A DNA stretch of 14,035 bases from Bacteroidota bacterium (GCA_024638525.1 JAHEKB010000036.1:1-14035), one strand, 5' to 3'; positions 6,464 to 14,035 are shown, counted from the first letter of the stretch. The notes: generated from the letters alone by a model not told the origin. Translations and numbers: made by a program.

Positions 6464-7514
6464 GATTGACATCAAAGGCATCTCTCAGGCCGTTGCCCAA
6501 GAAATTAAAACTCATTACCAAGAGCATAATGCAAAGGCCAGGTATAATGGCTAAATGAGCTGCATCAAATACTATATAGCTGTAGTGTTCTTTGATCATG
6601 CTTCCCCAACTCGGAGTGGGAGCCTGTACTCCAAGACCCAAAAAACTCAATCCAGCTTCCAGCAGAATTGCCGAGGCAAAATTCGCTGCGCAGACCACTA
6701 TAATAGGAGCGCTGATATTGGGAAGTACATGCTTAAAAAGTATTCGGAAAGAGCCGAAGCCCAGTACTTTGGCTGCTTGGATATACTCCATTTCTTTAAC
6801 CTGCAATACTTGACCCCTAACTATTCTTGCCAGCTCAACCCACATACTCAAACCGATGGCAAGAAAAACCTGATATAAGCCCTTCTCTTTGAATGCAAAA
6901 CTTATACTTATGGCTATCAATAGCGATGGCAAACTCCAAACTACATTGATTAACCACATAATGACCCTGTCGGTCCAGCCACCAAAGTATCCACTCAATA
7001 GCCCCAAAGTTGTCCCGAGTATCAGTGTGATAATCACTGACACCAGGCCAACGAGCAGAGAAACTCTTGCCCCAACAATAACCCTGCTCAAAACGTCTCT
7101 ACCATATCTGTCTGTCCCCAGCCAATACCGTCTATGCACTACATTGCCTTTCTTCCATTGGTCAAAATTGAGATCTGAATCGACTTCAAGGGGAAATTCA
7201 ACACCTTCTGCTCCCTTGCGAAAAGATGTATAACTATGTGGAAATTTGAGTTTGGAGATTGGCTTCCATTCGCAATTGTCAGGACGACCATTCAGCCAAT
7301 ATTTGAATCGAAAACCTTCTTCATTTTTACAATTCAGCTTAATCATATTCACTTTGAACCCGGGTTTTTGGAGCGCTAATTCCAAGTGAATTTCATTGGC
7401 ATCGGGTGTATTATCAGGACTGATCACATAAGCTAGGATCGCAACCATACTAAGCAGTCCAATAAAAATAGCTCCGAAAAGAGCAAGGCTATTCTTTCTG
7501 AGTTTCTTCCACAT
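6456..7514 (-). CDS. ABC transporter permease, DppC/OppC type (peptide/nickel family) with enlarged periplasmic loop
   Basis: A 352-residue inner-membrane permease of the BPD_transp_1 family. One transmembrane helix (about 11-31) is followed by a long extracytoplasmic segment (about 32-130) containing Cys62 and Cys81. Then comes the DppC/OppC hallmark GTDRYGRDVLSR (133-144) and about five more helices. The EAA coupling loop is EYIQAAKVLGFGSFRILFKHVLPN (243-266), and the family signature FLGLGVQAPTPSWG follows. The loop is several tens of residues longer than in E. coli DppC. These permeases pair with a DppB-type subunit, two ATPases and a binding protein, none of which is in the window, so the substrate is unknown. 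The start ATG lies 26 bp inside the end of the preceding O-antigen ligase gene, suggesting translational coupling. It is the last gene of the minus-strand run. Confidence 0.92.
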   Translation of the reverse strand: MWKKLRKNSLALFGAIFIGLLSMVAILAYVISPDNTPDANEIHLELALQKPGFKVNMIKLNCKNEEGFRFKYWLNGRPDNCEWKPISKLKFPHSYTSFRKGAEGVEFPLEVDSDLNFDQWKKGNVVHRRYWLGTDRYGRDVLSRVIVGARVSLLVGLVSVIITLILGTTLGLLSGYFGGWTDRVIMWLINVVWSLPSLLIAISISFAFKEKGLYQVFLAIGLSMWVELARIVRGQVLQVKEMEYIQAAKVLGFGSFRILFKHVLPNISAPIIVVCAANFASAILLEAGLSFLGLGVQAPTPSWGSMIKEHYSYIVFDAAHLAIIPGLCIMLLVMSFNFLGNGLRDAFDVNLK

Positions 7515-8937
7515 GCTTTTGCTCTTTCAGATAGAGCTGTTGAGCCGTAAGTATGGCCATGCAGGCATACAAGGGTACTGCAATTTTATCAAACTCTGAG
7601 TAGTTGTTCAGAACCCCGTGAGTGAAATATGTGATTAGGGCCATAAAGGCAGCCAAACTCAAGGCCTTGCGAGCACCGCTCAGCTTCTTGTACTGATCAA
7701 AGCCCATATAAGAGCACAATGCCACTATGGCTAAAAAGAGTGTGAAACCAGGTAAGCCTTCCTCCACCAGAGGCCTCAAGTACTCTGAATGTACATTTCC
7801 CAAACTCCCGGTATTGGTGCTGATAATGGTCATTTCATGTGGAAGTTGATACACCCCGTATTGGAAGGTATAAGTGCCGGGGCCAAAACCCATCACGGGC
7901 TTCTCCTCAAACATTCTATAGGCACAACTCCATCGGTTCAATCGCTCTAAGTTAGAGGGGTCTGAGCTGACATTTGAAACGGATTGAAGGTGTTCCTCAA
8001 TATTGTCATCGCTTTCGCTTTTATTTCTAGAGAGTTCTGTAACAATGTCATTGAAATTGATTGAAACATAGGTCAGCCCGGCCATGGCCAACAATAAGAG
8101 ATAGCGAAACTTGATTTTTAACAAGAGTGCTCCGTAAACACCAAAGGCCACAAGCAAGCTAAGCCATGACGCCCGAGTAAAAGACAAGCCCACCGCCAGG
8201 AGAAGATATAGACAAATACCCGCGGCAATAAACCTTGTCATCATGTTGAACCTCAATGATTTACCATATATGAAAAAAACAAACATTGGAGGTATTACAA
8301 AAGACAACATCGCAGCATACATGCCGTGATCTGGTAAGAAAGGCCTCATTGCAGTATAAGCATAAGATCTGCTGAATGAGCCCTGCGCATGGTTTAAAAG
8401 TGTATAAGAAGCCAGTACTACACTAGATAAAGCAAACACCCAGATAAAGGTCTTTATAGCTTTCTCTTTCTTAAAAATGGGTATGAGTAAAAAGTAGAAA
8501 ATAGCCAAGTACCAAAGTTTTGAAAACACATATTTCAAGGTGATCAATGGCATCGTACTGGTAATGGTACAAGCCCCTTGCCAAAGTAAATCAGTGAGTA
8601 ATAAAACCGCAAGACTTACTTTGAATACTGAAAGGTCAATTTTTCCGCTGTGCAAGAGCTTGAGGCCCAGACCGATTAAAAGAAGAATGATCAGCGGTTC
8701 GGTTGGTAGACTCAATGCAAATTTACTGCTCTCAGCGCTGAGCTGCACCGACAATGGTGTCGCAAATGCCAAGAAATAGATCAGTTGCTTTGGATAAACC
8801 AATATTAGCATAAGAGCTAATAACAGCAATGGCAGTGCTAAAAGAAAATACCATTCATTAGACAAAAACCAGAGATTCAAGCCTATAAAGGAAAAAGCAA
8901 TAGCATAGACCCACGCAATATGAATCTTGAGATCCAC
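7489..8937 (-). CDS. O-antigen ligase/polymerase family membrane protein (Wzy_C / WaaL-like)
   Basis: A 482-residue polytopic inner-membrane protein with about 10-12 hydrophobic segments and a large periplasmic loop before the last helices. The Wzy_C signatures are visible. LSFTRASWLS (Arg255) begins the core, and PVMGFGPGTY (347-356) and NVHSEYLRPLVEEGLPG (His383) lie in and around the loop. The arginine and histidine correspond to residues important in WaaL/Wzy enzymes. Such proteins join undecaprenyl-linked glycans to lipid A core or polymerise repeat units on the periplasmic face. Ligase and polymerase cannot be told apart from sequence; association with wzx and wzz genes slightly favours a polymerase. 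Translation starts at a GTG whose first base is the last base of the wzz stop (TAGTG), a typical coupled junction. The charged C-terminal tail overlaps the permease start by 26 bp. Confidence 0.85.
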   Translation of the reverse strand: MDLKIHIAWVYAIAFSFIGLNLWFLSNEWYFLLALPLLLLALMLILVYPKQLIYFLAFATPLSVQLSAESSKFALSLPTEPLIILLLIGLGLKLLHSGKIDLSVFKVSLAVLLLTDLLWQGACTITSTMPLITLKYVFSKLWYLAIFYFLLIPIFKKEKAIKTFIWVFALSSVVLASYTLLNHAQGSFSRSYAYTAMRPFLPDHGMYAAMLSFVIPPMFVFFIYGKSLRFNMMTRFIAAGICLYLLLAVGLSFTRASWLSLLVAFGVYGALLLKIKFRYLLLLAMAGLTYVSINFNDIVTELSRNKSESDDNIEEHLQSVSNVSSDPSNLERLNRWSCAYRMFEEKPVMGFGPGTYTFQYGVYQLPHEMTIISTNTGSLGNVHSEYLRPLVEEGLPGFTLFLAIVALCSYMGFDQYKKLSGARKALSLAAFMALITYFTHGVLNNYSEFDKIAVPLYACMAILTAQQLYLKEQKHVEETQKE

Positions 8938-9944
8938 TAGTCTTTGAGTAAGTTCAGCTGTTTAAGCAGGATAAGTATGATTAGTCCTAGTAATCCTGTC
9001 GCTGCTGTTACCAATAGCACAATCATCGACCGAATGGGGTATGATTTCTTTTCAGGTGCAGTAGCGCTGGTTAGAATGAATTTTTGAGGTAGGGTCTTTT
9101 CCACATCTACTCTGGCTTTTTCGTAGCGTTTCCTCAGCTGACTCAAACTCTCCAATTCAAGTATCAAGGTCTCGTTGAGATAGGTAAATTCACCTGCGTA
9201 TCTCGAAAGGCGTTTCAGGTCTTTTTTAAGCCTATTAGTGACTGTTGTATTGCCGCGGGCTTTGTAAATTTCCTCATTGATAGCGCGAGACTGTTCCTCG
9301 TAATTGGTTACCCCACTGTCGGCAAGTTCCTTCAATTTTGTTCTGATATCCCAGACTTCCGCTTCTTTTGATTTGAATTGGTCCTCTACAATTTGCAGTG
9401 CTTCCAGAGCCACCTGATGTTGAATTTCAGTTTTGACCGTATCGTAAATATTTCCAATACCGTTTGCTAATTCCGCGGCTTTCTCGGGATTTTCGTCTTT
9501 TACGGTGATCTCTACGGCTAAATGCTTGGTTCGTCTAAAGCCAATATTATTGCTCATTTTGTCAAACAAATCAGTCCTGGGACTTTTACCGCCCGGATCA
9601 ATCTCATAGTGTTCCATGAGATTGTAGTTCTCAATGATGCGGTTTTGTAGAGCAGAGGAATTCAAAAGCTGTAGGGCATTCTCTGCTTCCTCTTCCTCAC
9701 CAAATGCCAATGGATCAGCCTCCCTTTTGTTCAGGTCGGTAAACATGGCGTTACCAATTGAATTAATGGTGGTGGGATAAAATACCACCTGTGCCTTGTA
9801 TTTAGGCGTGATAAAACTCGGACCTGAAAAAATTGCTGAGGCAATAGCCGCGACGGCCGTGATAATGATCAAATGTTTTCTGTACTTCCAGATGAATTCG
9901 ATCAAACTGACAAAATTGAAATCAAAATCTTTCTTCTGACTCAT
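8937..9944 (-). CDS. wzz: Wzz-type polysaccharide chain-length regulator
   Basis: A 335-residue inner-membrane protein with the polysaccharide co-polymerase layout. A short cytoplasmic N-terminus contains VSLIEFIWKYRKHL, followed by transmembrane helix 1 (about 24-44), a periplasmic domain beginning KYKAQVVFYPTT, and a long helical, probably coiled-coil stretch (about 175-280). The Pro-containing segment APEKKSYPIRSM comes just before transmembrane helix 2 (about 305-328), and only a few cytoplasmic residues remain. There is no C-terminal BY-kinase domain, so it resembles PCP-1 (Wzz) proteins more than PCP-2 (Wzc). It would set the modal length of the glycan made by the neighbouring Wzy-like protein. 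Start ATG at 9942-9944; its TAG stop shares a base with the GTG of the next gene. Confidence 0.88.
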   Translation of the reverse strand: MSQKKDFDFNFVSLIEFIWKYRKHLIIITAVAAIASAIFSGPSFITPKYKAQVVFYPTTINSIGNAMFTDLNKREADPLAFGEEEEAENALQLLNSSALQNRIIENYNLMEHYEIDPGGKSPRTDLFDKMSNNIGFRRTKHLAVEITVKDENPEKAAELANGIGNIYDTVKTEIQHQVALEALQIVEDQFKSKEAEVWDIRTKLKELADSGVTNYEEQSRAINEEIYKARGNTTVTNRLKKDLKRLSRYAGEFTYLNETLILELESLSQLRKRYEKARVDVEKTLPQKFILTSATAPEKKSYPIRSMIVLLVTAATGLLGLIILILLKQLNLLKD

Positions 9945-9961
9945 TCGATAAATTTAGTTGG

Positions 9962-9969
9962 CAAAGGTA
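9962..9969 (-). promoter_or_regulatory. Candidate Bacteroidota -7 element (TACCTTTG) upstream of wzz
   Basis: On the minus strand the 48-bp gap between the flippase and wzz genes contains TACCTTTG, an exact match to TAnnTTTG. Its end is about 17 bp before the wzz ATG, so a transcript would have a leader of only about ten bases. A clear TTG -33 element is not visible at the usual spacing, which lowers confidence. If real, wzz, the ligase gene and the permease gene could be transcribed independently of the upstream housekeeping genes. Confidence 0.4.
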
Positions 9970-9992
9970 ATCAAATCGCAAAGGATTCTATA

Positions 9993-11426
9993 TCAGGGGT
10001 TTGAATTCAAGCTCTTGCTGTCAAAGAGTTTGATTAAATATGCAGTAATAAGGATTGTCAAAGTAATCATCCCAAGATGAACGCCAATTGATGGAAGATA
10101 TTGTCTTGAAAATACAATACCGATGAATAGTATCAAAAATCCAATAAAAATGCGCAAGTAGATCTCGCTGCGCATGCGAATCCTCAAAATCTTAATGCTC
10201 AAGATTGCACAAATTATTCCAAACATCAGTTGGCTAATCAGCGTGGCAACAGCCGCACCACTTGGCCCTTGCACTGGTATCAAACTCATATTGAGAACAA
10301 CATTCAACACCAGGGTCAGCGCAGCTGCCCAATTCAATGAACTCAGCTTTTCTTTGGCCGTAAGAAAGGTGCCATAAACCAGTATTAAAACAGATCCAAT
10401 AAATCCAAACATCAGAAGTCCAAAAGCCCTGCTAGCTTCTGCGGAACTCCTATTTGGATATAGCCATTCAATTATCTCCGTTTGGTACGTCCAACTGATC
10501 AATGCTGACGACACGGCGGTTAACAACAATAGCCTTAAGGCAAATGAACTGAGTTGTCTCAATCTAGCCGTGTCTTTAATCCACTTACCATACATGGGCA
10601 ATAACACATTACTGAAGACTTGGGCGAACATAAAAAGGGCGAAATACAATCTGTAGCCCATGGCGTAAACGCCCGCATCTTCCGCTCTGGCAGGAGAAAG
10701 CTGTTCCAACATTACCCCGTCCAGATAGTTATAAAGACCCATAAGAGCAATCAGCAATCCATAAGGCCAGGTTTTCTTGAGCATGGGAAAAACCTTCTTA
10801 AAACTAAATGATATACTCACTCTTTCCACCCTGTAGAAGATATAAACAAAGAGGGCGAAGCTTACCAGTCCCACACCAATCAATTGTGCATAGACAAATC
10901 GTTCAATATTCATATCCCAACCTTCTATCCCTCCCCACAGCAGAATTGCACAAAGAGCTATGGCTATCAACCTGTCAAGAACCATAAAAATACCGTCTGA
11001 CTTGAAGAGTTGAAAAGCAGTTATACTGCTTCTGAAATATTGGTTAAATGAGCTCAGGATCTGAACTCCACAGATAATCATCAGCAAGCCAAAGGCTTGG
11101 GAATCGTAACCCATTAAGCCACCGAGACTGAACACCAAGAAGAGATACAATAAACTGAGAAGTATTTTAAGTCCGAATAGGTTTCCAAATTGTCGCCTTA
11201 ACTTTTTGGGATTCTTTGATATCTGCGTGGCATTGAAACTGGTAATTCCCAGATCCAAAATAATGAAGAAAAGCAAGCTGAAATTAAAGAGGGCAAAGTA
11301 CTCTCCATATACCTCTTGGCTCAAACTGTTCTGAACAGCTCTATCAATAACCAATATCCAAACCGGTTTAACCAATAGGTTAAGCAATTGGATAAACGCA
11401 ATGTCAGAAACAAACTTTTTGAGCAT
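9993..11426 (-). CDS. Wzx-type polysaccharide flippase (oligosaccharide flippase / PST family)
   Basis: A 477-residue polytopic membrane protein with about 12-14 hydrophobic helices, the size and pattern of MATE-like polysaccharide flippases. The N-terminal part has the typical layout: an amphipathic start, a helix near 12-30, then VYGEYFALFNFSLLFFIILDLGI (about 39-61). A second half starts near LLIALMGLYNYLDGVMLEQL, also common in this family, and conserved GPSGAAVATLISQ occurs in the late helices. It would flip undecaprenyl-pyrophosphate-linked glycan units from the cytoplasmic to the periplasmic leaflet, feeding the ligase/polymerase and Wzz encoded downstream. It starts 19 bp after the fabD stop and ends 48 bp before wzz. 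No glycosyltransferase genes are nearby, so the sugar cannot be inferred. MurJ-like function is unlikely given the wzz/wzy neighbours. Confidence 0.88.
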   Translation of the reverse strand: MLKKFVSDIAFIQLLNLLVKPVWILVIDRAVQNSLSQEVYGEYFALFNFSLLFFIILDLGITSFNATQISKNPKKLRRQFGNLFGLKILLSLLYLFLVFSLGGLMGYDSQAFGLLMIICGVQILSSFNQYFRSSITAFQLFKSDGIFMVLDRLIAIALCAILLWGGIEGWDMNIERFVYAQLIGVGLVSFALFVYIFYRVERVSISFSFKKVFPMLKKTWPYGLLIALMGLYNYLDGVMLEQLSPARAEDAGVYAMGYRLYFALFMFAQVFSNVLLPMYGKWIKDTARLRQLSSFALRLLLLTAVSSALISWTYQTEIIEWLYPNRSSAEASRAFGLLMFGFIGSVLILVYGTFLTAKEKLSSLNWAAALTLVLNVVLNMSLIPVQGPSGAAVATLISQLMFGIICAILSIKILRIRMRSEIYLRIFIGFLILFIGIVFSRQYLPSIGVHLGMITLTILITAYLIKLFDSKSLNSNP

Positions 11427-11430
11427 TGCT

Positions 11431-11438
11431 CAAATATA
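11431..11438 (-). promoter_or_regulatory. TAnnTTTG motif (TATATTTG) immediately before the flippase start
   Basis: TATATTTG on the minus strand is an exact -7 consensus match, but only four bases separate it from the flippase ATG. A transcript starting at the normal distance would be leaderless or begin inside the gene. No good -33 TTG is visible upstream, where the fabD stop lies. It may be coincidental in AT-rich DNA. Confidence 0.2.
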
Positions 11439-11445
11439 GGAATGT

Positions 11446-12324
11446 CTAGCTGAGACCGGAGATCTCCTTAGATCTGTCAATCTTTAGGATCATACCTTGA
11501 AGAGCTCTTCCCGGCCCCACTTCAGTAAAGGATTCTGCACCATCGGCTATCATTTGCTGAATACTCTGAGTCCACTTTACCGATGACGTTAATTGTGCAA
11601 CTAAGTTCTTTTTAATCTCAGCGGGGTCCGTTTCGGCCTTGGTACTCACGTTTTGATAAATTGGGCATTGAGGGACATTGAATTCCGCTTCTTCTATTGC
11701 CGCTGCCAGTTCTTGTCTGGCTGGCTCCATAAACGGGGAATGAAAAGCGCCACCCACTGGAAGCACTAAGGCTCTTCTGGCTCCTTTTTCTTTTAGAATT
11801 TCGCAAGCTTGATTCACACCCTCTATACTGCCAGAGATCACCAATTGACCCGGGCAATTGTAATTTGCCGCAACAACCGTTTGATCAGAAATAGCTGCAC
11901 AGACCTCTTCTACCGTTGAGTCGTCTAAACCAATGATGGCTGCCATGGTACTGGGATTCATCTCACAAGCTTTCTGCATGGCCAATGCTCTTATAGAAAC
12001 CAATTTAAGCGCATCAGCAAATGCTAAACTTCTGTTGGCAACCAGAGCAGAGAATTCGCCAAGACTGTGACCAGCAACCATATCAGGTCTAAAATTTTCC
12101 TGAGTTAAAGCCAAGATTACCGAATGCAAAAAAACAGCTGGTTGAGTGATTTTGGTTTGCTTCAAACCCTCGTCGCTACCGCTAAACATTTCATCCGTGA
12201 TACGAAAACCCAAGATCTCATTGGCTTGCTCGAACAATTCTTTTGCCATGGGTTTAGTATCGTATAATTCTTTACCCATGCCTACAAATTGGGCACCCTG
12301 TCCCGGAAATACATATGCTTTCAT
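11446..12324 (-). CDS. fabD: Malonyl-CoA:ACP transacylase
   Basis: A 292-residue cytoplasmic acyltransferase that moves malonyl from CoA to acyl carrier protein and supplies every elongation cycle of type II fatty-acid synthesis. The family signatures are intact: FPGQGAQ near the N-terminus, the nucleophile Ser87 in GHSLGE, Arg112 in SIRALAMQ (malonyl carboxylate binding), catalytic His195 in GGAFHSPFM, and the C-terminal FTEVGPGRAL. Length is close to the usual 300-310. Start ATG is one base after the purA stop, indicating tight coupling. No other fab genes are present, so this is a stand-alone fabD in a mixed housekeeping operon. Confidence 0.97.
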   Translation of the reverse strand: MKAYVFPGQGAQFVGMGKELYDTKPMAKELFEQANEILGFRITDEMFSGSDEGLKQTKITQPAVFLHSVILALTQENFRPDMVAGHSLGEFSALVANRSLAFADALKLVSIRALAMQKACEMNPSTMAAIIGLDDSTVEEVCAAISDQTVVAANYNCPGQLVISGSIEGVNQACEILKEKGARRALVLPVGGAFHSPFMEPARQELAAAIEEAEFNVPQCPIYQNVSTKAETDPAEIKKNLVAQLTSSVKWTQSIQQMIADGAESFTEVGPGRALQGMILKIDRSKEISGLS

Positions 12325-12325
12325 A

Positions 12326-13591
12326 TTAATCTCTTACAATGGTTTGATTTCTTCCTGGCCCAACTGAGATCAGCTGTATGCCCGTTTTTAGTTCTGATTC
12401 AAGGTAGTCTATATAGCTCTTGACTTCTTTTGGTAATGCATCATAAGCCGTTACTTGAGTTATGTCTTCACGCCAACCTTCGTGACTGACAAACTCCGCA
12501 TTGAGTTCTGCACCATAATCAAAGCAAACCTCAGTAGTGCGCTCTCCATCCTGCAGATAGGCCACACCCGCCTTTACCTCATCAAATCCTGAAAGAACAT
12601 CGCCTTTCATCATGCAAAGTTTATTTACCCCGCTCAACATGATTGCATACTTCAAAGCTACCAGGTCTATCCAGCCACAGCGTCTTGGTCTGCCTGTGGT
12701 GGCTCCATATTCGCGCCCTTTATCTCTGAGGTCCTGACCGACTTTATCGTTTAGTTCAGTAGGGAACGGTCCTCCTCCCACACGTGTACAATAAGCCTTA
12801 AATATGCCTATAACATTATTGAGCTGCCTCGGGGCTATACCCAAACCTGTGCATACCCCACCTGCTGTAGTATTGCTACTGGTAACAAATGGATAAGACC
12901 CAAAGTCGATATCCAACATACTCCCTTGAGCACCCTCAGCCAAAATTCTACGGTCTTCTGTGATGTATTGATTCACCAGATACTCGCTATTGACGAACTG
13001 ATAGGCCCGCAATCGCTCAACCGCATTGAAGAATTCATCCTCCATACTTTTCAGATCAAAATCCGTATATGAATAGTGCGCAATTAAAGCCAGAGATCGT
13101 TCTTTTACCTTTTCATACCTCTCCTTAAATCGGGGAGAGAAGATCTCACCAATTCGCAAACCATTTCTGCCAATCTTATCTCGATATGTTGGACCAATAC
13201 CCCTGAGGGTACTGCCAATTTTCTCTTTGCCTCTTGCCGCTTCGCTAGCCGCATCCAGTATTTTATGTGCAGGGAGAATAAGGTGTGCCTTATGCGAGAT
13301 TCTCAAATTCTCTATTACGTGACCTCCTGCCTCCGTGGTGCGATCGATTTCTTCCATAAAACGCACGGGATCTATCACTACGCCATTGCCAATTATATTG
13401 ATACAGTTTTCATGAAATATGCCTGATGGCAAAGTATTCAAAACATGTCTCTTACCATTGATTTCCAATGAGTGACCAGCATTAGGTCCTCCTTGAAATC
13501 GTGCAACGACATCATAATTTGGGGTAAGAAAATCAGCTACCTTGCCTTTTCCTTCATCTCCCCATTGTAATCCTAAGAGTACGTCTACCAT
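12326..13591 (-). CDS. purA: Adenylosuccinate synthetase
   Basis: A 421-residue cytoplasmic enzyme that makes adenylosuccinate from IMP, aspartate and GTP, the first committed step to AMP. The N-terminal GLQWGDEGKGK carries the catalytic aspartate (Asp12) and phosphate-loop residues. RFQGGPNAGH ends in the catalytic His40. STLRGIGPTYRDKIGR (127-142) and the base-binding TTGRPRRCGWIDL segment follow, and the protein ends near LISVGPGRNQTI. Length is normal. It starts 5 bp after the Fur-family gene and ends 1 bp before fabD. The Fur-family/purA pairing recurs in many Bacteroidota, often after a relA/spoT gene, so the run may continue beyond the window (from memory, not checked). Confidence 0.98.
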   Translation of the reverse strand: MVDVLLGLQWGDEGKGKVADFLTPNYDVVARFQGGPNAGHSLEINGKRHVLNTLPSGIFHENCINIIGNGVVIDPVRFMEEIDRTTEAGGHVIENLRISHKAHLILPAHKILDAASEAARGKEKIGSTLRGIGPTYRDKIGRNGLRIGEIFSPRFKERYEKVKERSLALIAHYSYTDFDLKSMEDEFFNAVERLRAYQFVNSEYLVNQYITEDRRILAEGAQGSMLDIDFGSYPFVTSSNTTAGGVCTGLGIAPRQLNNVIGIFKAYCTRVGGGPFPTELNDKVGQDLRDKGREYGATTGRPRRCGWIDLVALKYAIMLSGVNKLCMMKGDVLSGFDEVKAGVAYLQDGERTTEVCFDYGAELNAEFVSHEGWREDITQVTAYDALPKEVKSYIDYLESELKTGIQLISVGPGRNQTIVRD

Positions 13592-13596
13592 TTATA

Positions 13597-14035
13597 CTAT
13601 TCTCCGGTTGAAACTTGGTTGTCACAGTTTTTACAGAGCCCCTTGTCGTCCACCAATGGGTCTCCATATAGATTTAAAGAATGACGGCTCACTTCAAAAT
13701 TTAGAAGTTCCGCCATTTTAGTGGTGATTTGTTGAATGCGCGGATCACAGAACTCCATTACCTTACCACAGGTATTGCAGATCATGTGGTCGTGTTGTCT
13801 GTATCCGTATGCCTGCTCAAATTGAGCCATATTTTGACCAAATTGATGCTTGACCACCAAATTGCATTCTTGTAAAAGATCCAGGGTGTTGTACACCGTC
13901 GCTCTGCTCACATGGTAATTCCTGTTCTTCATTTGGACGTATAGGGTATCAACGTCGAAATGGGTTTTGTTGCTGTAGATCTCGTCAAGGATCGCATAAC
14001 GCTCAGGTGTTTTCCTTTGGCCTTTGTGCTCCAAG
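13597..14035 (-). CDS. fur: Fur-family metal-responsive transcriptional regulator; 5' end outside window
   Basis: About 145 residues are visible. The frame is still open at the window edge, and the TTG at 14032-14034 reads more naturally as an internal leucine before EHKGQRKTPERYAILDEIY, so the true start is outside. The winged-helix DNA-binding domain covers about 5-80, with recognition region VSRATVYNTLDLL. The dimerisation domain carries HDHMIC, with CNTC (Cys86, Cys89) and CKNC (Cys134, Cys137) forming the structural zinc site. His81, His83 and His118 are candidate regulatory metal ligands. The family includes Fur (iron), Zur (zinc) and PerR (peroxide); RHSLNLYG near the C-terminus is closest to Fur-like members, but the metal is not certain. 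It heads the visible minus-strand operon, 5 bp before purA. Confidence 0.88.
   Translation of the reverse strand, partial: LEHKGQRKTPERYAILDEIYSNKTHFDVDTLYVQMKNRNYHVSRATVYNTLDLLQECNLVVKHQFGQNMAQFEQAYGYRQHDHMICNTCGKVMEFCDPRIQQITTKMAELLNFEVSRHSLNLYGDPLVDDKGLCKNCDNQVSTGE

Noticed and set aside
14032..14034. TTG as the true start of the Fur-family gene
   Set aside because: The frame remains open to the window edge, and family members usually have several more residues before the RKTPER motif, so this is most likely an internal leucine.
1..14035. Mobile elements, CRISPR arrays, tRNA or rRNA genes, phage or toxin-antitoxin modules
   Set aside because: No transposase, integrase, regularly spaced repeats, or RNA gene signatures seen; all coding space is taken by recognisable envelope and housekeeping genes.

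Overview
The window comes from a member of the Bacteroidota, most likely a marine flavobacterial or cryomorphaceal-type lineage. The evidence is moderately AT-rich DNA, TAnnTTTG-type promoter motifs, a small TonB-dependent receptor, a Do-family protease of the Bacteroidota type, an ECF sigma factor followed by a single-span membrane protein, and the pairing of a Fur-family regulator gene with purA. No phage, IS element, CRISPR array, tRNA or rRNA is visible. Genes are densely packed, and the longest gap without a gene is about 208 bp.

Layout. Bases 1-408 (+) hold the 3' end of an MscS-family mechanosensitive channel of the YbdG type. Its stop codon lies inside a perfect 22-bp palindrome. A TonB-dependent outer-membrane receptor follows (488-2419, +). 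A short bidirectional hairpin terminator separates it from the convergent HtrA/Deg-type periplasmic protease (2470-3918, -). Divergent from the protease is a tight three-gene unit (+, 4127-6463): an ECF-type sigma factor, a putative membrane-bound anti-sigma or stress-sensor protein with a very acidic linker and an unrecognised C-terminal domain, and dapF (diaminopimelate epimerase).

From the right edge down to 6456, seven minus-strand genes form one very compact operon-like run, listed in transcription order: a Fur-family regulator (truncated by the window edge), purA, fabD, a Wzx-type flippase, a Wzz-type chain-length regulator, a WaaL/Wzy-type O-antigen ligase/polymerase, and a DppC/OppC-type ABC permease. 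Spacings run from +48 bp to a 26-bp overlap. The run ends tail-to-tail with dapF in an 8-bp overlap.

How the genes may work together (inference). Much of the window serves the cell envelope: osmotic safety valve, outer-membrane uptake, periplasmic quality control, peptidoglycan precursor synthesis, fatty-acid initiation, and surface polysaccharide export and polymerisation. The sigma/anti-sigma/dapF unit divergent from htrA looks like a candidate envelope-stress circuit. The flippase/chain-length/ligase trio lies within a housekeeping operon and has no glycosyltransferase beside it. I found no clearly new system. The parts most worth checking are the sigma/membrane-protein/htrA/dapF arrangement and the unrecognised sensor domain.
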